Source of the DNA: Faecalibacterium sp. UBA1819
Lineage (GTDB): Bacteria > Bacillota > Clostridia > Oscillospirales > Ruminococcaceae
Direction: 5' to 3'
Assembly (NCBI GenBank): GCA_002315015.1
Contig: DCEX01000026.1
Coordinates: 17,360-49,344 of the forward strand
DNA length: 31,985 nt
Shown: positions 7,883 through 15,944 of the stretch, piece by piece
Layout of the letters: each line of letters begins with the position of its first letter
Position numbering within the stretch: position 1 is the stretch's first letter
Notes under the pieces: model-generated
The model's database searches: none
Told to the model about the DNA's origin: nothing
The model's input: only the letters and a program-made list of their open reading frames with translations
Program-made: the position numbers and the translations under genes

Positions 7883-8212
7883 ATGCCCAACCGAATGAAA
7901 AAAGAAACGATGGATGAGTTGTTTCGTGCAATTTTAAGCTTGGAGAGTATTGAGGAGTGTTACGAATTTTTTGAAGACTTGTGTACCATGAAGGAGCTGG
8001 CCGATATGGCACAGCGTGTGGAAACGGCACAAATGCTGCTCGAGGGCAAGACCTATGAGCAAATTGTAAAATCGGTGGAAATCAGCACGGCGACCATCAG
8101 CCGCATTAACCGCTGCATTCAGTACGGCAGCGGCGGCTATGAAAAGGTGCTTTCCCGGATTCATCAGCCTGCGCAGAACGATGAAGCGGCTGTGGGCGCA
8201 AATGCTGAATAA
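7883..8212 (+). CDS. yerC: YerC/YecD-family TrpR-related DNA-binding protein
   Basis: A 109-residue all-helical protein matching the YerC/YecD relatives of the Trp repressor: a dimerising N-terminus (ELFRAILSLESIEECYEFFE, CTMKELADMAQR) and a helix-turn-helix (GKTYEQIVKSVEISTATISR) followed by INRCIQYGSGGY. Family members are conserved in Firmicutes but have no settled role, and tryptophan binding should not be assumed. Strong ribosome-binding site GGAGGA, good start. A structured leader precedes it. A small membrane-protein gene follows after 54 bases and is probably co-transcribed. Confidence 0.88.
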   Translation: MPNRMKKETMDELFRAILSLESIEECYEFFEDLCTMKELADMAQRVETAQMLLEGKTYEQIVKSVEISTATISRINRCIQYGSGGYEKVLSRIHQPAQNDEAAVGANAE

Positions 8213-8266
8213 AGTTTTTATCACAGGTGAAATTTTGATCTCTTTCGGATGAGGAGGTGCCGATAA

Positions 8267-8584
8267 GTGAGCTGGATGCTGCTGATTATCTTGTTGGCTG
8301 TGGGAGTTTGTTTTTGGATTCTCGGCTGGCAAATTTGGAAAAAGGAAAAAATTACCTTGCTTCACGATTATCACTATGCCAAGGTGAAGCCGGACGACCG
8401 GAAAGCCTATACCGGGGTGATGGGCAAGGGGCTTTGTCTGATGGGGGTTGGAATGATCGCCGCAGGCGTTGTGCAGCCGACCCAATGGGAAGCGGTTGGC
8501 TGGTATTTGCTTGGCGCCGCGTTTGCTGTGGGGCTTGCCGTGATGATTTACGCTCAAATGAAATACAACCACGGTATCTTTTGA
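8267..8584 (+). CDS. Small membrane protein, DUF3784-like
   Basis: A 105-residue protein starting at GTG, eight bases after GAGGAGGT. The N-terminal helix (about residues 3-22), a short cytoplasmic segment (LLHDYHYAKVKPDDRKAY) and two further hydrophobic helices (about 52-68 and 78-97) match the three-helix plan of the DUF3784 family. The function is unknown. It probably shares a transcript with yerC and is followed by a strong terminator. Confidence 0.7.
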   Translation: MSWMLLIILLAVGVCFWILGWQIWKKEKITLLHDYHYAKVKPDDRKAYTGVMGKGLCLMGVGMIAAGVVQPTQWEAVGWYLLGAAFAVGLAVMIYAQMKYNHGIF

Positions 8585-8632
8585 TACATAGACGGAACCG
8601 CCCTTTTTTGTAAAATGGATCAAAAACCAAAC

Positions 8633-8672
8633 AACCTTTTGCCGACCAGCGGTGCCGGCAGAAGGTTTTTTT
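8633..8672 (+). terminator. Intrinsic terminator after the yerC unit
   Basis: AACCTTTTGCCG (8633-8644) pairs with CGGCAGAAGGTT (8656-8667) over 12 bp with one G-U pair, followed by a T-run. It separates the yerC unit from the rpsL promoter. Confidence 0.85.
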
Positions 8673-8765
8673 GTTGTTTTTGGTGAGGAAATGAGAAGAA
8701 AAAAGCGCGAAATGCACCAAAATTGAAAAAAACAGCAAAATGACGATTTTTTCAGAAAGTTTTTA

Positions 8766-8794
8766 TTGACATGCACAGAATTTGCGTGTAAACT
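8766..8794 (+). promoter_or_regulatory. Strong promoter of the rpsL cluster
   Basis: TTGACA (8766-8771), 17 bases, TAAACT (8789-8794). The leader downstream has two GCAGCGCA copies able to fold with GCTGTGTGC before the ribosome-binding site. Confidence 0.85.
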
Positions 8795-8875
8795 AATAAC
8801 TGTTGTGTTGCAGCGCAGCTTTGCTGTGTGCAGCGCACCAAAGAATTCTTTATATTTGAGGAAAGGAGGAGAACC

Positions 8876-9301
8876 ATGCCTACTTTTAACCAGCTCGTGC
8901 GCAAAGGTCGTGAGGTCCTGGTGAAGAAATCGACAGCTCCGGCTCTTTTGAAGTCCTACAACTCTCAGAAGAAAACCTATTCCGATGCCAGCAGCCCGCA
9001 AAAGCGTGGTGTTTGCACCGCTGTTCGTACCATGACCCCGAAGAAACCGAACTCTGCTCTGCGTAAGGTTGCCCGTGTAAAGCTCTCCAATGGTATCGAG
9101 GTTACCTCGTATATCCCCGGTATCGGCCACAATCTGCAGGAGCACAGCGTCGTACTGATCCGTGGCGGCCGTGTTAAGGACCTTCCCGGTGTGCGTTACC
9201 ACGTCATCCGTGGTACTTTGGATACACAGGGTGTTGCCAACCGCAGCCAGGCTCGCTCCAAGTACGGTGCGAAGCGCCCCAAGGCCGGTGCCAAAAAGTA
9301 A
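8876..9301 (+). CDS. rpsL: 30S ribosomal protein S12
   Basis: A 141-residue S12, the decoding-centre protein of the small subunit. The start MPTFNQL follows AAAGGAGGAG. The streptomycin-critical stretch [15 protein letters not shown] is present, with Lys57 equivalent to E. coli Lys43, and [14 protein letters not shown] retains the second resistance-prone region, so no classic resistance substitution is visible. The C-terminus ([10 protein letters not shown]) is typical of Gram-positives. First gene of the cluster. Confidence 0.98.
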   Translation: MPTFNQLVRKGREVLVKKSTAPALLKSYNSQKKTYSDASSPQKRGVCTAVRTMTPKKPNSALRKVARVKLSNGIEVTSYIPGIGHNLQEHSVVLIRGGRVKDLPGVRYHVIRGTLDTQGVANRSQARSKYGAKRPKAGAKK

Positions 9302-9431
9302 TTTAAAAATCTGTTATGTATGTTTCGCCGCATAAAGGCTTGTATATAAATCAACCTTTTCGCGGCAGCTTACGGGAGTTTTAAATACTTTCGAGTACCG
9401 ATGATATCATTCTATGAAGGAGGGAAGAAAG
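9302..9431 (+). other. rpsL-rpsG spacer with a weak hairpin
   Basis: A 130-base AT-rich gap. GCCGC..AAGG can pair with CCTT..GCGGC around 9328-9366, leaving a long loop. No promoter is convincing; it may be a processing or attenuation structure. Confidence 0.3.
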
Positions 9432-9902
9432 ATGCCCAGAAGAGGTAATATTGCTAAGCGCGATGTTCTTGCTGATCCTATCTACAATTCCAAGATGGTG
9501 ACCCGCCTCATCAACAACGTGATGTATGACGGTAAAAAAGGCGTTGCGCAGAAAATCGTTTACGATGCATTCGAAATCGTGAAGGAGAAAACCGGTAACG
9601 ACCCCCTCGAGAGCTTCGAGAAAGCTTTGGAGAACATCATGCCGGTTTTGGAGTGCAAATCCCGTCGTGTCGGCGGTGCAAACTACCAGGTGCCGATGGA
9701 GGTTCGTCCTGCCCGTCGTGAGACTTTGGGTCTGCGCTGGCTGACCACCTACTCTCGTGCCCGCAACGAGCGCACCATGTGCGAGCGTTTGGCCGGCGAG
9801 ATCATGGACGCCTGCAACGGCAACGGCGGCGCTTGCAAAAAGCGCGAGGATACTCACAAGATGGCCGAGGCCAACAAGGCCTTTGCTCACTACAGATATT
9901 AA
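9432..9902 (+). CDS. rpsG: 30S ribosomal protein S7
   Basis: A 156-residue S7, the usual bacterial length. It nucleates assembly of the 30S head and contacts the E-site tRNA. The start [11 protein letters not shown] follows GGAGGGAAGAAAG; an upstream in-frame ATG overlaps the ribosome-binding site and is rejected. The core motif [14 protein letters not shown] and the terminal [20 protein letters not shown] are intact. It sits between rpsL and fusA as in most bacteria. Confidence 0.98.
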   Translation: MPRRGNIAKRDVLADPIYNSKMVTRLINNVMYDGKKGVAQKIVYDAFEIVKEKTGNDPLESFEKALENIMPVLECKSRRVGGANYQVPMEVRPARRETLGLRWLTTYSRARNERTMCERLAGEIMDACNGNGGACKKREDTHKMAEANKAFAHYRY

Positions 9903-9934
9903 TATCTGTGTCTTTACACTTTTAGGAGGGTACT

Positions 9935-12061
9935 ATGCCTAGAGACGTTTCTCTTCAGATGACAAGAAACATCGGCATTATGGCTCACATCGACGCCGGT
10001 AAAACAACTACCACCGAGCGTATCCTGTTCTACACAGGCATCAATCACAAGATTGGTGAGACGCACGACGGCGCTGCAACGATGGACTGGATGGCACAGG
10101 AGCAGGAGCGTGGTATTACCATTACTTCTGCTGCTACCACTTGCTATTGGAGCCACACCGAGTTTTTGCATGATCCGGCTCTTGCCAAAAAGAACAGACA
10201 CAGAATTAACATCATCGACACACCGGGTCACGTGGATTTCACCGTAGAGGTGGAGCGTTCCCTGCGTGTGCTGGACGGTTCTGTTACTGTCATGTGCGCA
10301 AAGGGCGGCGTGGAGCCGCAGTCTGAGACTGTTTGGCACCAGGCCAACAAATATCACGTTCCTCGCATGATTTACGTCAATAAGATGGATATCATGGGCG
10401 CAAACTTCTATCGTGTTTTGGACATGATTAAAGAGCGCTTGAAAGCCAATGCTGTGCCCATTCAGCTGCCCATTGGCAAAGAGGAAACCTTCAAAGGCAT
10501 CATCGACTTGCTCGAGATGCAGGCTTATATCTACTACGATGATCTTGGTAAGGATATTCGCACAGAGCCGATTCCTGAGGATATGATGGAGCTGGCAAAA
10601 GAGTATCACGACAAGATGATCGAGGCCATCGCCGAGGGCGATGAGGAGCTGATGATGAAGTATCTGGACGGCGAAGAGATCAGCATTCCTGAGATCAAGA
10701 AAGCCATCCGTAAAGAGACCATTGCGAACACCATCGTTCCCGTGGTTTGCGGTACTTCTTACAAGAACAAGGGCGTGCAGAAGCTGCTGGATGCCATTGT
10801 TGACTATATGCCGGCTCCGACCGACATCGAGGACATCAAAGGTGTCAATCCCGAAACAGAGGAAGAGGAGACTCGTCCTTCCGACGACAAGGCTCCCTTC
10901 GCTGCTTTGGCATTTAAGATTGCTACCGACCCGTTCGTCGGTAAGCTCTGCTTCTTCCGCGTGTACTCCGGTACCGTTGAGGCAGGCAGCACTGTTTACA
11001 ACTCCGTAAAGGACAACCGTGAGCGTATGGGTCGCATCCTGCAAATGCATGCGAACCACCGCACGGATATCGAAGTGTGCTACGCTGGTGACATCGGTGC
11101 CGCAGTTGGTTTGAAAAACACCACTACAGGTGATACACTGTGCGACGAAAAGCACCCGATCATTTTGGAGAGCATGGACTTCCCCGAGCCCGTTATCCGC
11201 GTAGCCATCGAGCCCAAGACCAAAGCCGGTCAGGAGAAGATGGGCATTGCGCTGGCAAAGCTGGCTGAGGAGGATCCCACCTTCAAGACCTATACGGATG
11301 ACGAAACCGGACAAACCATCATCGCGGGTATGGGTGAGCTTCACTTGGAGATCATCGTTGACCGCTTGCTGCGTGAGTTCAAGGTGGAGGCAAACGTTGG
11401 TGCGCCGCAGGTAGCCTATCGTGAGACGATTCGTCGTGCTGCTGATCAGGATACCAAATATGCCCGTCAGTCCGGCGGTAAAGGTCAGTATGGTCACGTT
11501 AAGATCAAACTGGAGCCGAACGAGCAGGGCAAAGGTTACGAATTTATCAATGCCGTGGTTGGCGGTACAATTCCGAAGGAATTCATCGGCCCCATCGACC
11601 AGGGTATTCAGGGAGCCATGCAGGCAGGCGTTTTGGCCGGCTATCCCGTTGTGGACGTGAAGGTCACGCTGTATGATGGTTCTTACCACGAGGTTGACTC
11701 CTCCGAAATGGCATTTAAGATCGCCGGTTCTATGGCGTTCAAAGAGGCAATGCGCAAAGCAGACCCCGTCATTTTGGAGCCCATCATGAAGGTTGCGGTT
11801 ATCGTGCCGGATGAGTATATGGGCGACGTTATCGGTGACGTCAACTCTCGCCGCGGACAGATTCAGGGAACAGAGGCCCGTAGCGGTTCTCAGCAGATTG
11901 ATGCGCTGGTTCCCCTGTCCAATATGTTCGGTTATGCAACCGACCTGCGCAGCAAAACGCAGGGACGCGGCCAGTACTCCATGGAGCCCAGCCACTACGC
12001 TGAGGTGCCCAAGAGCATTGCTGAGTCCATTATGGCAGGCCGTGCAAAAAAAGAAGGTTAA
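9935..12061 (+). CDS. fusA: Elongation factor G
   Basis: A 708-residue translocase GTPase of the ribosome. GTP-binding motifs are clear: P-loop [21 protein letters not shown] and NKMD. Domain II ([12 protein letters not shown]), domain III (GMGELHLEI), domain IV ([16 protein letters not shown]) and domain V ([30 protein letters not shown]) follow in order. The ribosome-binding site is GGAGGG. The final codons and TAA are embedded in an A/T-rich hairpin that may trim read-through into tuf. Confidence 0.98.
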   Translation: MPRDVSLQMTRNIGIMAHIDAGKTTTTERILFYTGINHKIGETHDGAATMDWMAQEQERGITITSAATTCYWSHTEFLHDPALAKKNRHRINIIDTPGHVDFTVEVERSLRVLDGSVTVMCAKGGVEPQSETVWHQANKYHVPRMIYVNKMDIMGANFYRVLDMIKERLKANAVPIQLPIGKEETFKGIIDLLEMQAYIYYDDLGKDIRTEPIPEDMMELAKEYHDKMIEAIAEGDEELMMKYLDGEEISIPEIKKAIRKETIANTIVPVVCGTSYKNKGVQKLLDAIVDYMPAPTDIEDIKGVNPETEEEETRPSDDKAPFAALAFKIATDPFVGKLCFFRVYSGTVEAGSTVYNSVKDNRERMGRILQMHANHRTDIEVCYAGDIGAAVGLKNTTTGDTLCDEKHPIILESMDFPEPVIRVAIEPKTKAGQEKMGIALAKLAEEDPTFKTYTDDETGQTIIAGMGELHLEIIVDRLLREFKVEANVGAPQVAYRETIRRAADQDTKYARQSGGKGQYGHVKIKLEPNEQGKGYEFINAVVGGTIPKEFIGPIDQGIQGAMQAGVLAGYPVVDVKVTLYDGSYHEVDSSEMAFKIAGSMAFKEAMRKADPVILEPIMKVAVIVPDEYMGDVIGDVNSRRGQIQGTEARSGSQQIDALVPLSNMFGYATDLRSKTQGRGQYSMEPSHYAEVPKSIAESIMAGRAKKEG

Positions 12062-12074
12062 TTCCTTCTTTTTT
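12047..12074 (+). terminator. Hairpin over the fusA stop, partial terminator
   Basis: AAAAAAGAAGG (12047-12057) pairs with CCTTCTTTTTT (12064-12074) around a loop that contains the fusA stop codon; the right arm is itself U-rich. It may act as a leaky terminator between fusA and tuf. Confidence 0.5.
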
Positions 12075-12097
12075 CACAGCTTGTCCGCAGAAAGCTC

Positions 12098-12145
12098 TTG
12101 ATTTTTCAAGATCTTTTTAGTACAATGACCTTAAAGCGTAAGGTC
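12098..12145 (+). promoter_or_regulatory. Probable tuf promoter and leader hairpin
   Basis: TTGATT (12098-12103), 17 bases, TACAAT (12121-12126). GACCTTA/TAAGGTC (12127-12133, 12139-12145) then forms a hairpin just before the GGAGG of tuf. This would let tuf be made in excess of fusA. Confidence 0.55.
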
Positions 12146-12168
12146 TTATAAAAAGGAGGATAATTCCA

Positions 12169-13371
12169 ATGGCAAAAGCAAAATTTGAACGTTCCAAGCC
12201 GCACGTTAACATTGGTACCATCGGTCACGTTGACCACGGCAAGACGACTCTGACTGCTGCAATCACGAAGGTTTTGGCAATGAAGGGTGACGCTGAGTTC
12301 ACCGATTACGCCAACATCGATAAGGCTCCCGAGGAGCGCGAGCGCGGCATCACAATCAACACTTCTCACGTTGAGTACGAGACTGACACTCGTCACTATG
12401 CTCACGTTGACTGCCCGGGTCACGCTGACTACGTTAAGAACATGATCACCGGTGCTGCTCAGATGGACGGCGCTATCCTCGTTGTTTCCTCTGCCGACGG
12501 CCCCATGCCCCAGACTCGTGAGCACATCCTGCTCTCCCGTCAGGTTGGCGTTCCCTATATCGTTGTGTTCATGAACAAGGTTGACCAAGTTGACGATCCC
12601 GAGTTGCTGGATCTCGTTGAGATGGAAATCCGTGACTTGCTGAGCGAGTACGACTTCCCCGGCGACGACACCCCCATCATCAAGGGTTCTGCTTTGGGCG
12701 TTCTGGAGTCTTCTTCTACCGACATCAACGCTCCCGAGTACAAGTGCATCCTCGATTTGATGAATGCAGTTGACGAGTATATCCCGACTCCGGAGCGCGA
12801 CGACGCTAAGCCCTTCTTGATGCCGGTTGAGGACGTGTTTACCATCACTGGCCGTGGTACTGTTGCTACCGGTCGTGTTGAGCGCGGTGTCATCAAGGTT
12901 GGCGAAGAAGTTGAGATCGTTGGTCTGCGCGAAGAGAAGCAGAAGACCACTGTTACCGGTTTGGAGATGTTCCGCAAGCTGCTGGACTTTGCTCAGGCTG
13001 GTGATAACGTTGGCGCTCTGCTGCGTGGTGTTACCCGTGAGGAGATCGAGCGTGGTCAGGTTCTGTCCAAACCCGGTTCCATTCACCCCCACACCAAGTT
13101 CCAGGGTCAGGTTTACATCCTGAAAAAGGATGAGGGCGGCCGTCACACTCCGTTCTTCAACAACTATCGTCCCCAGTTCTATTTCCGTACCACCGACGTT
13201 ACCGGTGTTATCTCTCTGCCGGAAGGTGTTGAGATGTGCATGCCCGGCGATAACGTCACCATGGACGTTGAGCTGATCACCCCGATCGCTATCGAGGAAG
13301 GTCTGCGCTTCGCTATCCGTGAGGGTGGCCGCACTGTTGGTTCTGGCGTTGTTTCCAAGATCAACGAGTAA
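12169..13371 (+). CDS. tuf: Elongation factor Tu
   Basis: A 400-residue GTPase that delivers aminoacyl-tRNA to the ribosome. Motifs: P-loop [15 protein letters not shown], switch [38 protein letters not shown]. Domain II ([17 protein letters not shown]) and domain III ([20 protein letters not shown]) are intact. The ribosome-binding site AAAGGAGG is strong and the coding sequence shows the biased codon use of a highly expressed gene. A terminator follows at once. Confidence 0.98.
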   Translation: MAKAKFERSKPHVNIGTIGHVDHGKTTLTAAITKVLAMKGDAEFTDYANIDKAPEERERGITINTSHVEYETDTRHYAHVDCPGHADYVKNMITGAAQMDGAILVVSSADGPMPQTREHILLSRQVGVPYIVVFMNKVDQVDDPELLDLVEMEIRDLLSEYDFPGDDTPIIKGSALGVLESSSTDINAPEYKCILDLMNAVDEYIPTPERDDAKPFLMPVEDVFTITGRGTVATGRVERGVIKVGEEVEIVGLREEKQKTTVTGLEMFRKLLDFAQAGDNVGALLRGVTREEIERGQVLSKPGSIHPHTKFQGQVYILKKDEGGRHTPFFNNYRPQFYFRTTDVTGVISLPEGVEMCMPGDNVTMDVELITPIAIEEGLRFAIREGGRTVGSGVVSKINE

Positions 13372-13389
13372 TTTTTAAGATTACGCTTT

Positions 13390-13424
13390 CCCACCGTTCG
13401 GCTTTTGCCGGACGGTGGGTTTTT
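13390..13424 (+). terminator. Terminator of the rpsL-tuf cluster
   Basis: CCCACCGTTCGGC (13390-13402) pairs over its whole length with GCCGGACGGTGGG (13407-13419) around TTTT, followed by TTTTT. Confidence 0.93.
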
Positions 13425-13891
13425 GCGTTGTTTCTAGTTCTTCAAGCAAGAATTTCATTGGAGAAATTAGACCGTTTCTAAAAACAAAGAAATGCACCGA
13501 TTTTTTGTAAGATGTGTGAGGCTGCAAGGCGAAAAGCGCAGGAATCCTTTGTGGATTCTGAGCTTTTTTCACACAGCAGACACTACTTCTCATAGAAAAG
13601 CTGAACATTTTGACTTTTCAGAAAGCCCCTACCAGTTAGTCGAAGGGGTTGTGGCGTTGTCCGCGCCAAAAGAATGTGCTGTATATCAGGTTATGCAGTG
13701 ATTATGGATATGGAGGTAAATGAAATCGTTCCTTTTTACATGATTTATCACGATATGCATTAAAAATGATTAGATAGTTTAGAAGTTGACAGTTCATAAA
13801 AAGAAAATAAGTGAAATTTTTATATTGAAGTAAAAATGAATACATTCTAAAAATTGACTTGTAGAAGGATTTTTAATGGTAAAGTAATTTT
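13425..13891. other. AT-rich intergenic region without a convincing gene
   Basis: About 470 bases. A long palindromic element lies at 13514-13574 and a CCCCT/AGGGG hairpin at 13626-13648. An open stretch over 13492-13701 has no ribosome-binding site and covers both structures. A possible 19-residue reading frame at 13704-13763 is too short to support. Nothing else is recognised. Confidence 0.5.
13514..13574. repeat. Long imperfect palindrome, possible mobile hairpin element
   Basis: GTGTGA (13514-13519) pairs with TCACAC (13569-13574), GAAAAGC with GCTTTTTT, and GAATCC (13542-13547) with GGATTC (13553-13558) around TTTGT. If eleven bases (GGCTGCAAGGC) are removed from the left arm, the outer arms match almost perfectly. 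It resembles a small dispersed palindromic repeat, but only one copy is in the window. Confidence 0.5.
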
Positions 13892-13920
13892 TTGTGCAAA
13901 TATTTTGCAGCATGTATAGT
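13892..13920 (+). promoter_or_regulatory. Promoter of the methyltransferase-DUF1848 pair
   Basis: TTGTGC (13892-13897), 17 bases, TATAGT (13915-13920), giving a short leader before GGGAGA and ATG 13971. Confidence 0.55.
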
Positions 13921-13970
13921 AATAGGACAATGCAAGAAGTACAATCATTATAATACAGTGGGAGAAGATT

Positions 13971-14813
13971 ATGATTACCATCAATGAGTATTTAGACCAT
14001 GTGTTGGATGATTTTAAAGAATATTTGACCGCAGCTCCGCAATTATGTTGCTTAAAAACATTGCGTTTTGATACCAAACAGCTTCCAGACTATAATGATA
14101 TTCACGTGCAACAATTGTATTTATTACGATATGCTTATGCATACGCATTTGAATATAAGTGCATGTATATGCAGCTTTTTGGAGAAAATGCTTTTGAAAA
14201 TGACCATATTCAAGTAGCTTCATTGGGGTGTGGAACGGGCATTGATTATTGGTCGATGGTTGCTGCGCTTAATGACTTAAAAAAGAACCAGAAATCTATA
14301 AAATATGTCGGGATTGATCAAATCGATTGGAATTATAAATTAACACCGAGAGAACAAGATGATATGAGAATTTACAAAGGGGACGTGATGGATGAACTTG
14401 TAAAAGCGCCACGGTTGACTTCTGATATCTATATATTTCCGAAATCAATTAGTGAATTTAGTGGTAATGATATTGTAAATATGTGTAATACAATTGAAAG
14501 TAAGCCCATTAAGAATAATACGGTTTACTTATTGGCCTCACTAAGACATAATGACGGAAATTTAGAGAGCGATAAGGAAAAGATGAGCAAATTATTTAAA
14601 GCGTTTAATGCTAATGGGTTTGACTGTGAAAGCAATCCAAAGAGTAGCACTTCCTTTAAAGATGAGTGCAAAAAGAAAAAAATTACAGAATTAGATGGTA
14701 GTTTTCAGCATCCCTTCAAAACGGTGGAGTGTCTCCTTCATTTAAATGAACGCTGTAAAAAATTTGATGGAGATAATTGTAAGGCCGATTGTTCGGAACA
14801 GCTTAACCGCTAG
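13971..14813 (+). CDS. Uncharacterised SAM-methyltransferase-fold protein with C-terminal Cys cluster
   Basis: A 280-residue protein not matched to a named family. The middle looks like a class I SAM-dependent methyltransferase: QVASLGCGTGIDYW (glycine motif at 85-90), an acidic residue after the next strand (YVGIDQIDW, Asp116) and a later strand SDIYIFPKSISEF where catalytic residues usually lie. Residues 1-75 are helical and Tyr-rich, perhaps a substrate domain. The C-terminus has C254, C262, C270 and C274 (C-x7-C-x7-C-x3-C), suggesting a zinc or Fe-S site. The ribosome-binding site is GGGAGA. Codon use is AT-rich compared with tuf or rpoB, consistent with transfer. A DUF1848 gene follows after 61 bases. 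Substrate unknown; methyl transfer itself is inferred from the fold motifs. Confidence 0.6.
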   Translation: MITINEYLDHVLDDFKEYLTAAPQLCCLKTLRFDTKQLPDYNDIHVQQLYLLRYAYAYAFEYKCMYMQLFGENAFENDHIQVASLGCGTGIDYWSMVAALNDLKKNQKSIKYVGIDQIDWNYKLTPREQDDMRIYKGDVMDELVKAPRLTSDIYIFPKSISEFSGNDIVNMCNTIESKPIKNNTVYLLASLRHNDGNLESDKEKMSKLFKAFNANGFDCESNPKSSTSFKDECKKKKITELDGSFQHPFKTVECLLHLNERCKKFDGDNCKADCSEQLNR

Positions 14814-14874
14814 CCTGTCCTAAACTGCGGAATTCTGCACTGGCAAATCTTTAAGTTTGAAAGAAGGTGATTGG

Positions 14875-15813
14875 ATGATAGTCAGTGCAAGCAGGAGAAC
14901 GGATATACCAACCTATTATTCAGACTGGTTTTTCAATAGAATCAAAGAAGGTTATGTTTTGGTTCGCAACCCGATGAATTTTCATCGGGTAAGCAAAATA
15001 AGCCTTTCTAAGGACATTGTGGATGGCATTGTTTTTTGGACAAAAAATCCTATTCCAATGTTGGAGAGGCTGGATGAAATGAAAGATTATCCGTATTATT
15101 TTCAATTTACTTTAAATGCGTATGGAAAAGATGTTGAGCCAAATGTTCCGTCAAAAAGTGAATATATTATCCCGGCGTTTCGAAGCTTATCCAGGAAAAT
15201 TGGAAAAGAAAGAGTCGTTTGGAGATACGACCCAATATTTTTTAATGATGTTTACACAATGGAATACCATTGTAAATACTTTGAAGCGCTTGTCAATCAG
15301 CTTCATAAGTATACAGATCAATGTACCGTAAGCTTTATAGATTATTATAAAAAAACGCAGCGAAATACGAAGCCGCTTCACATACTTGAGATGTCTTTGG
15401 AAGAAAAATTTGAATTGATGGAAAGATTTTCTTTTATTGCAGCGAAATATGGATTGCCGATCAATACCTGCGCGGAAGAAATTGACCTGAGCAAATTTGG
15501 CATTACGCATGCACATTGTATTGATAAAAAGCGTTTGGAAAGAATTGGTGGGTTTCCGCTTAACATTGAAAAGGACAAAAATCAACGTTTGGAATGTGGC
15601 TGCATGGCAAGTGTCGATATTGGTATGTATCATACTTGCAAGAATGGCTGCTTGTACTGCTATGCTAATTTTAATGAAAAAACGGTTTGTGACAACTTTG
15701 CAAAACACGATAAAAAATCTCCGCTGCTGTATGGTGAATTGACCTCGAAAGATGTTGTAAGGGAGCGGAAGCTGACTTCTTGTAAAAGCTGTCAATTAAA
15801 TTTTTTTGAATAG
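14875..15813 (+). CDS. DUF1848 family protein with a radical-SAM-type cysteine motif
   Basis: A 312-residue protein with the hallmark DUF1848 opening ASRRTDIPTYYSDWFFNR and, further on, VRNPMNFHRVSKISLS and VFWTKNP. WRYDPIFF and INTCAEEIDLS are also typical. Near the C-terminus, HTCKNGCLYCYANFN gives C255-x3-C259-x2-C262, the spacing of the radical SAM 4Fe-4S site, flanked by CGC and CKSC pairs. In classical radical SAM enzymes this motif is near the N-terminus. The reaction is unknown. The start ATG 14875 has AAGGTGA upstream; a TTG six codons earlier is less likely. Probably co-transcribed with the preceding methyltransferase-fold gene. Confidence 0.82.
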   Translation: MIVSASRRTDIPTYYSDWFFNRIKEGYVLVRNPMNFHRVSKISLSKDIVDGIVFWTKNPIPMLERLDEMKDYPYYFQFTLNAYGKDVEPNVPSKSEYIIPAFRSLSRKIGKERVVWRYDPIFFNDVYTMEYHCKYFEALVNQLHKYTDQCTVSFIDYYKKTQRNTKPLHILEMSLEEKFELMERFSFIAAKYGLPINTCAEEIDLSKFGITHAHCIDKKRLERIGGFPLNIEKDKNQRLECGCMASVDIGMYHTCKNGCLYCYANFNEKTVCDNFAKHDKKSPLLYGELTSKDVVRERKLTSCKSCQLNFFE

Positions 15814-15816
15814 CTT

Positions 15817-15860
15817 CTACGGTGTTACCAAATGAGGATTTAACCGTAGATTAATTTTTT
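15817..15860 (+). terminator. Terminator after the DUF1848 gene
   Basis: CTACGGT (15817-15823) and ACCGTAG (15843-15849) form a stem with a long loop, followed by TTAATTTTTT. Confidence 0.6.
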
Positions 15861-15898
15861 CGAGAAAAAGCTTCAAATGCTTCAATAGAAAATGCGCT

Positions 15899-15933
15899 CA
15901 TGCATTGTTATAATAAAGAAAAAGCAATGCATG
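15899..15933 (+). promoter_or_regulatory. Promoter flanked by a 9-bp inverted repeat (likely XRE operator)
   Basis: CATGCATTG (15899-15907) and CAATGCATG (15925-15933) are perfect inverted copies 26 bases apart. Between them lies the extended -10 TGTTATAAT (TATAAT 15909-15914), and the right arm touches the GGAGGG ribosome-binding site. A dimeric repressor here would block transcription, fitting autoregulation by the adjacent XRE protein. Confidence 0.65.
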
Positions 15934-15944
15934 GAGGGATAAAA

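Noticed and set aside
7934..9202. Open frame of 422 codons on the minus strand across yerC and rpsL
   Set aside because: It crosses two real genes, a terminator and a promoter; composition is His/Asn-rich without domains.
9914..11995. Long open frame antisense to fusA (about 693 codons)
   Set aside because: Same codon-bias shadow as in rpoB; its translation has no recognisable domain.
13492..13701. Possible 69-residue gene after tuf
   Set aside because: No ribosome-binding site, and it lies over the palindromic element and a hairpin.
13704..13763. Possible 19-residue peptide gene
   Set aside because: Too short, with no promoter or convincing ribosome-binding site of its own; could be a gene remnant.
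13425..15900. Insertion sequence or prophage around the AT-rich genes
   Set aside because: No transposase, integrase, terminal repeats or target duplication could be found.
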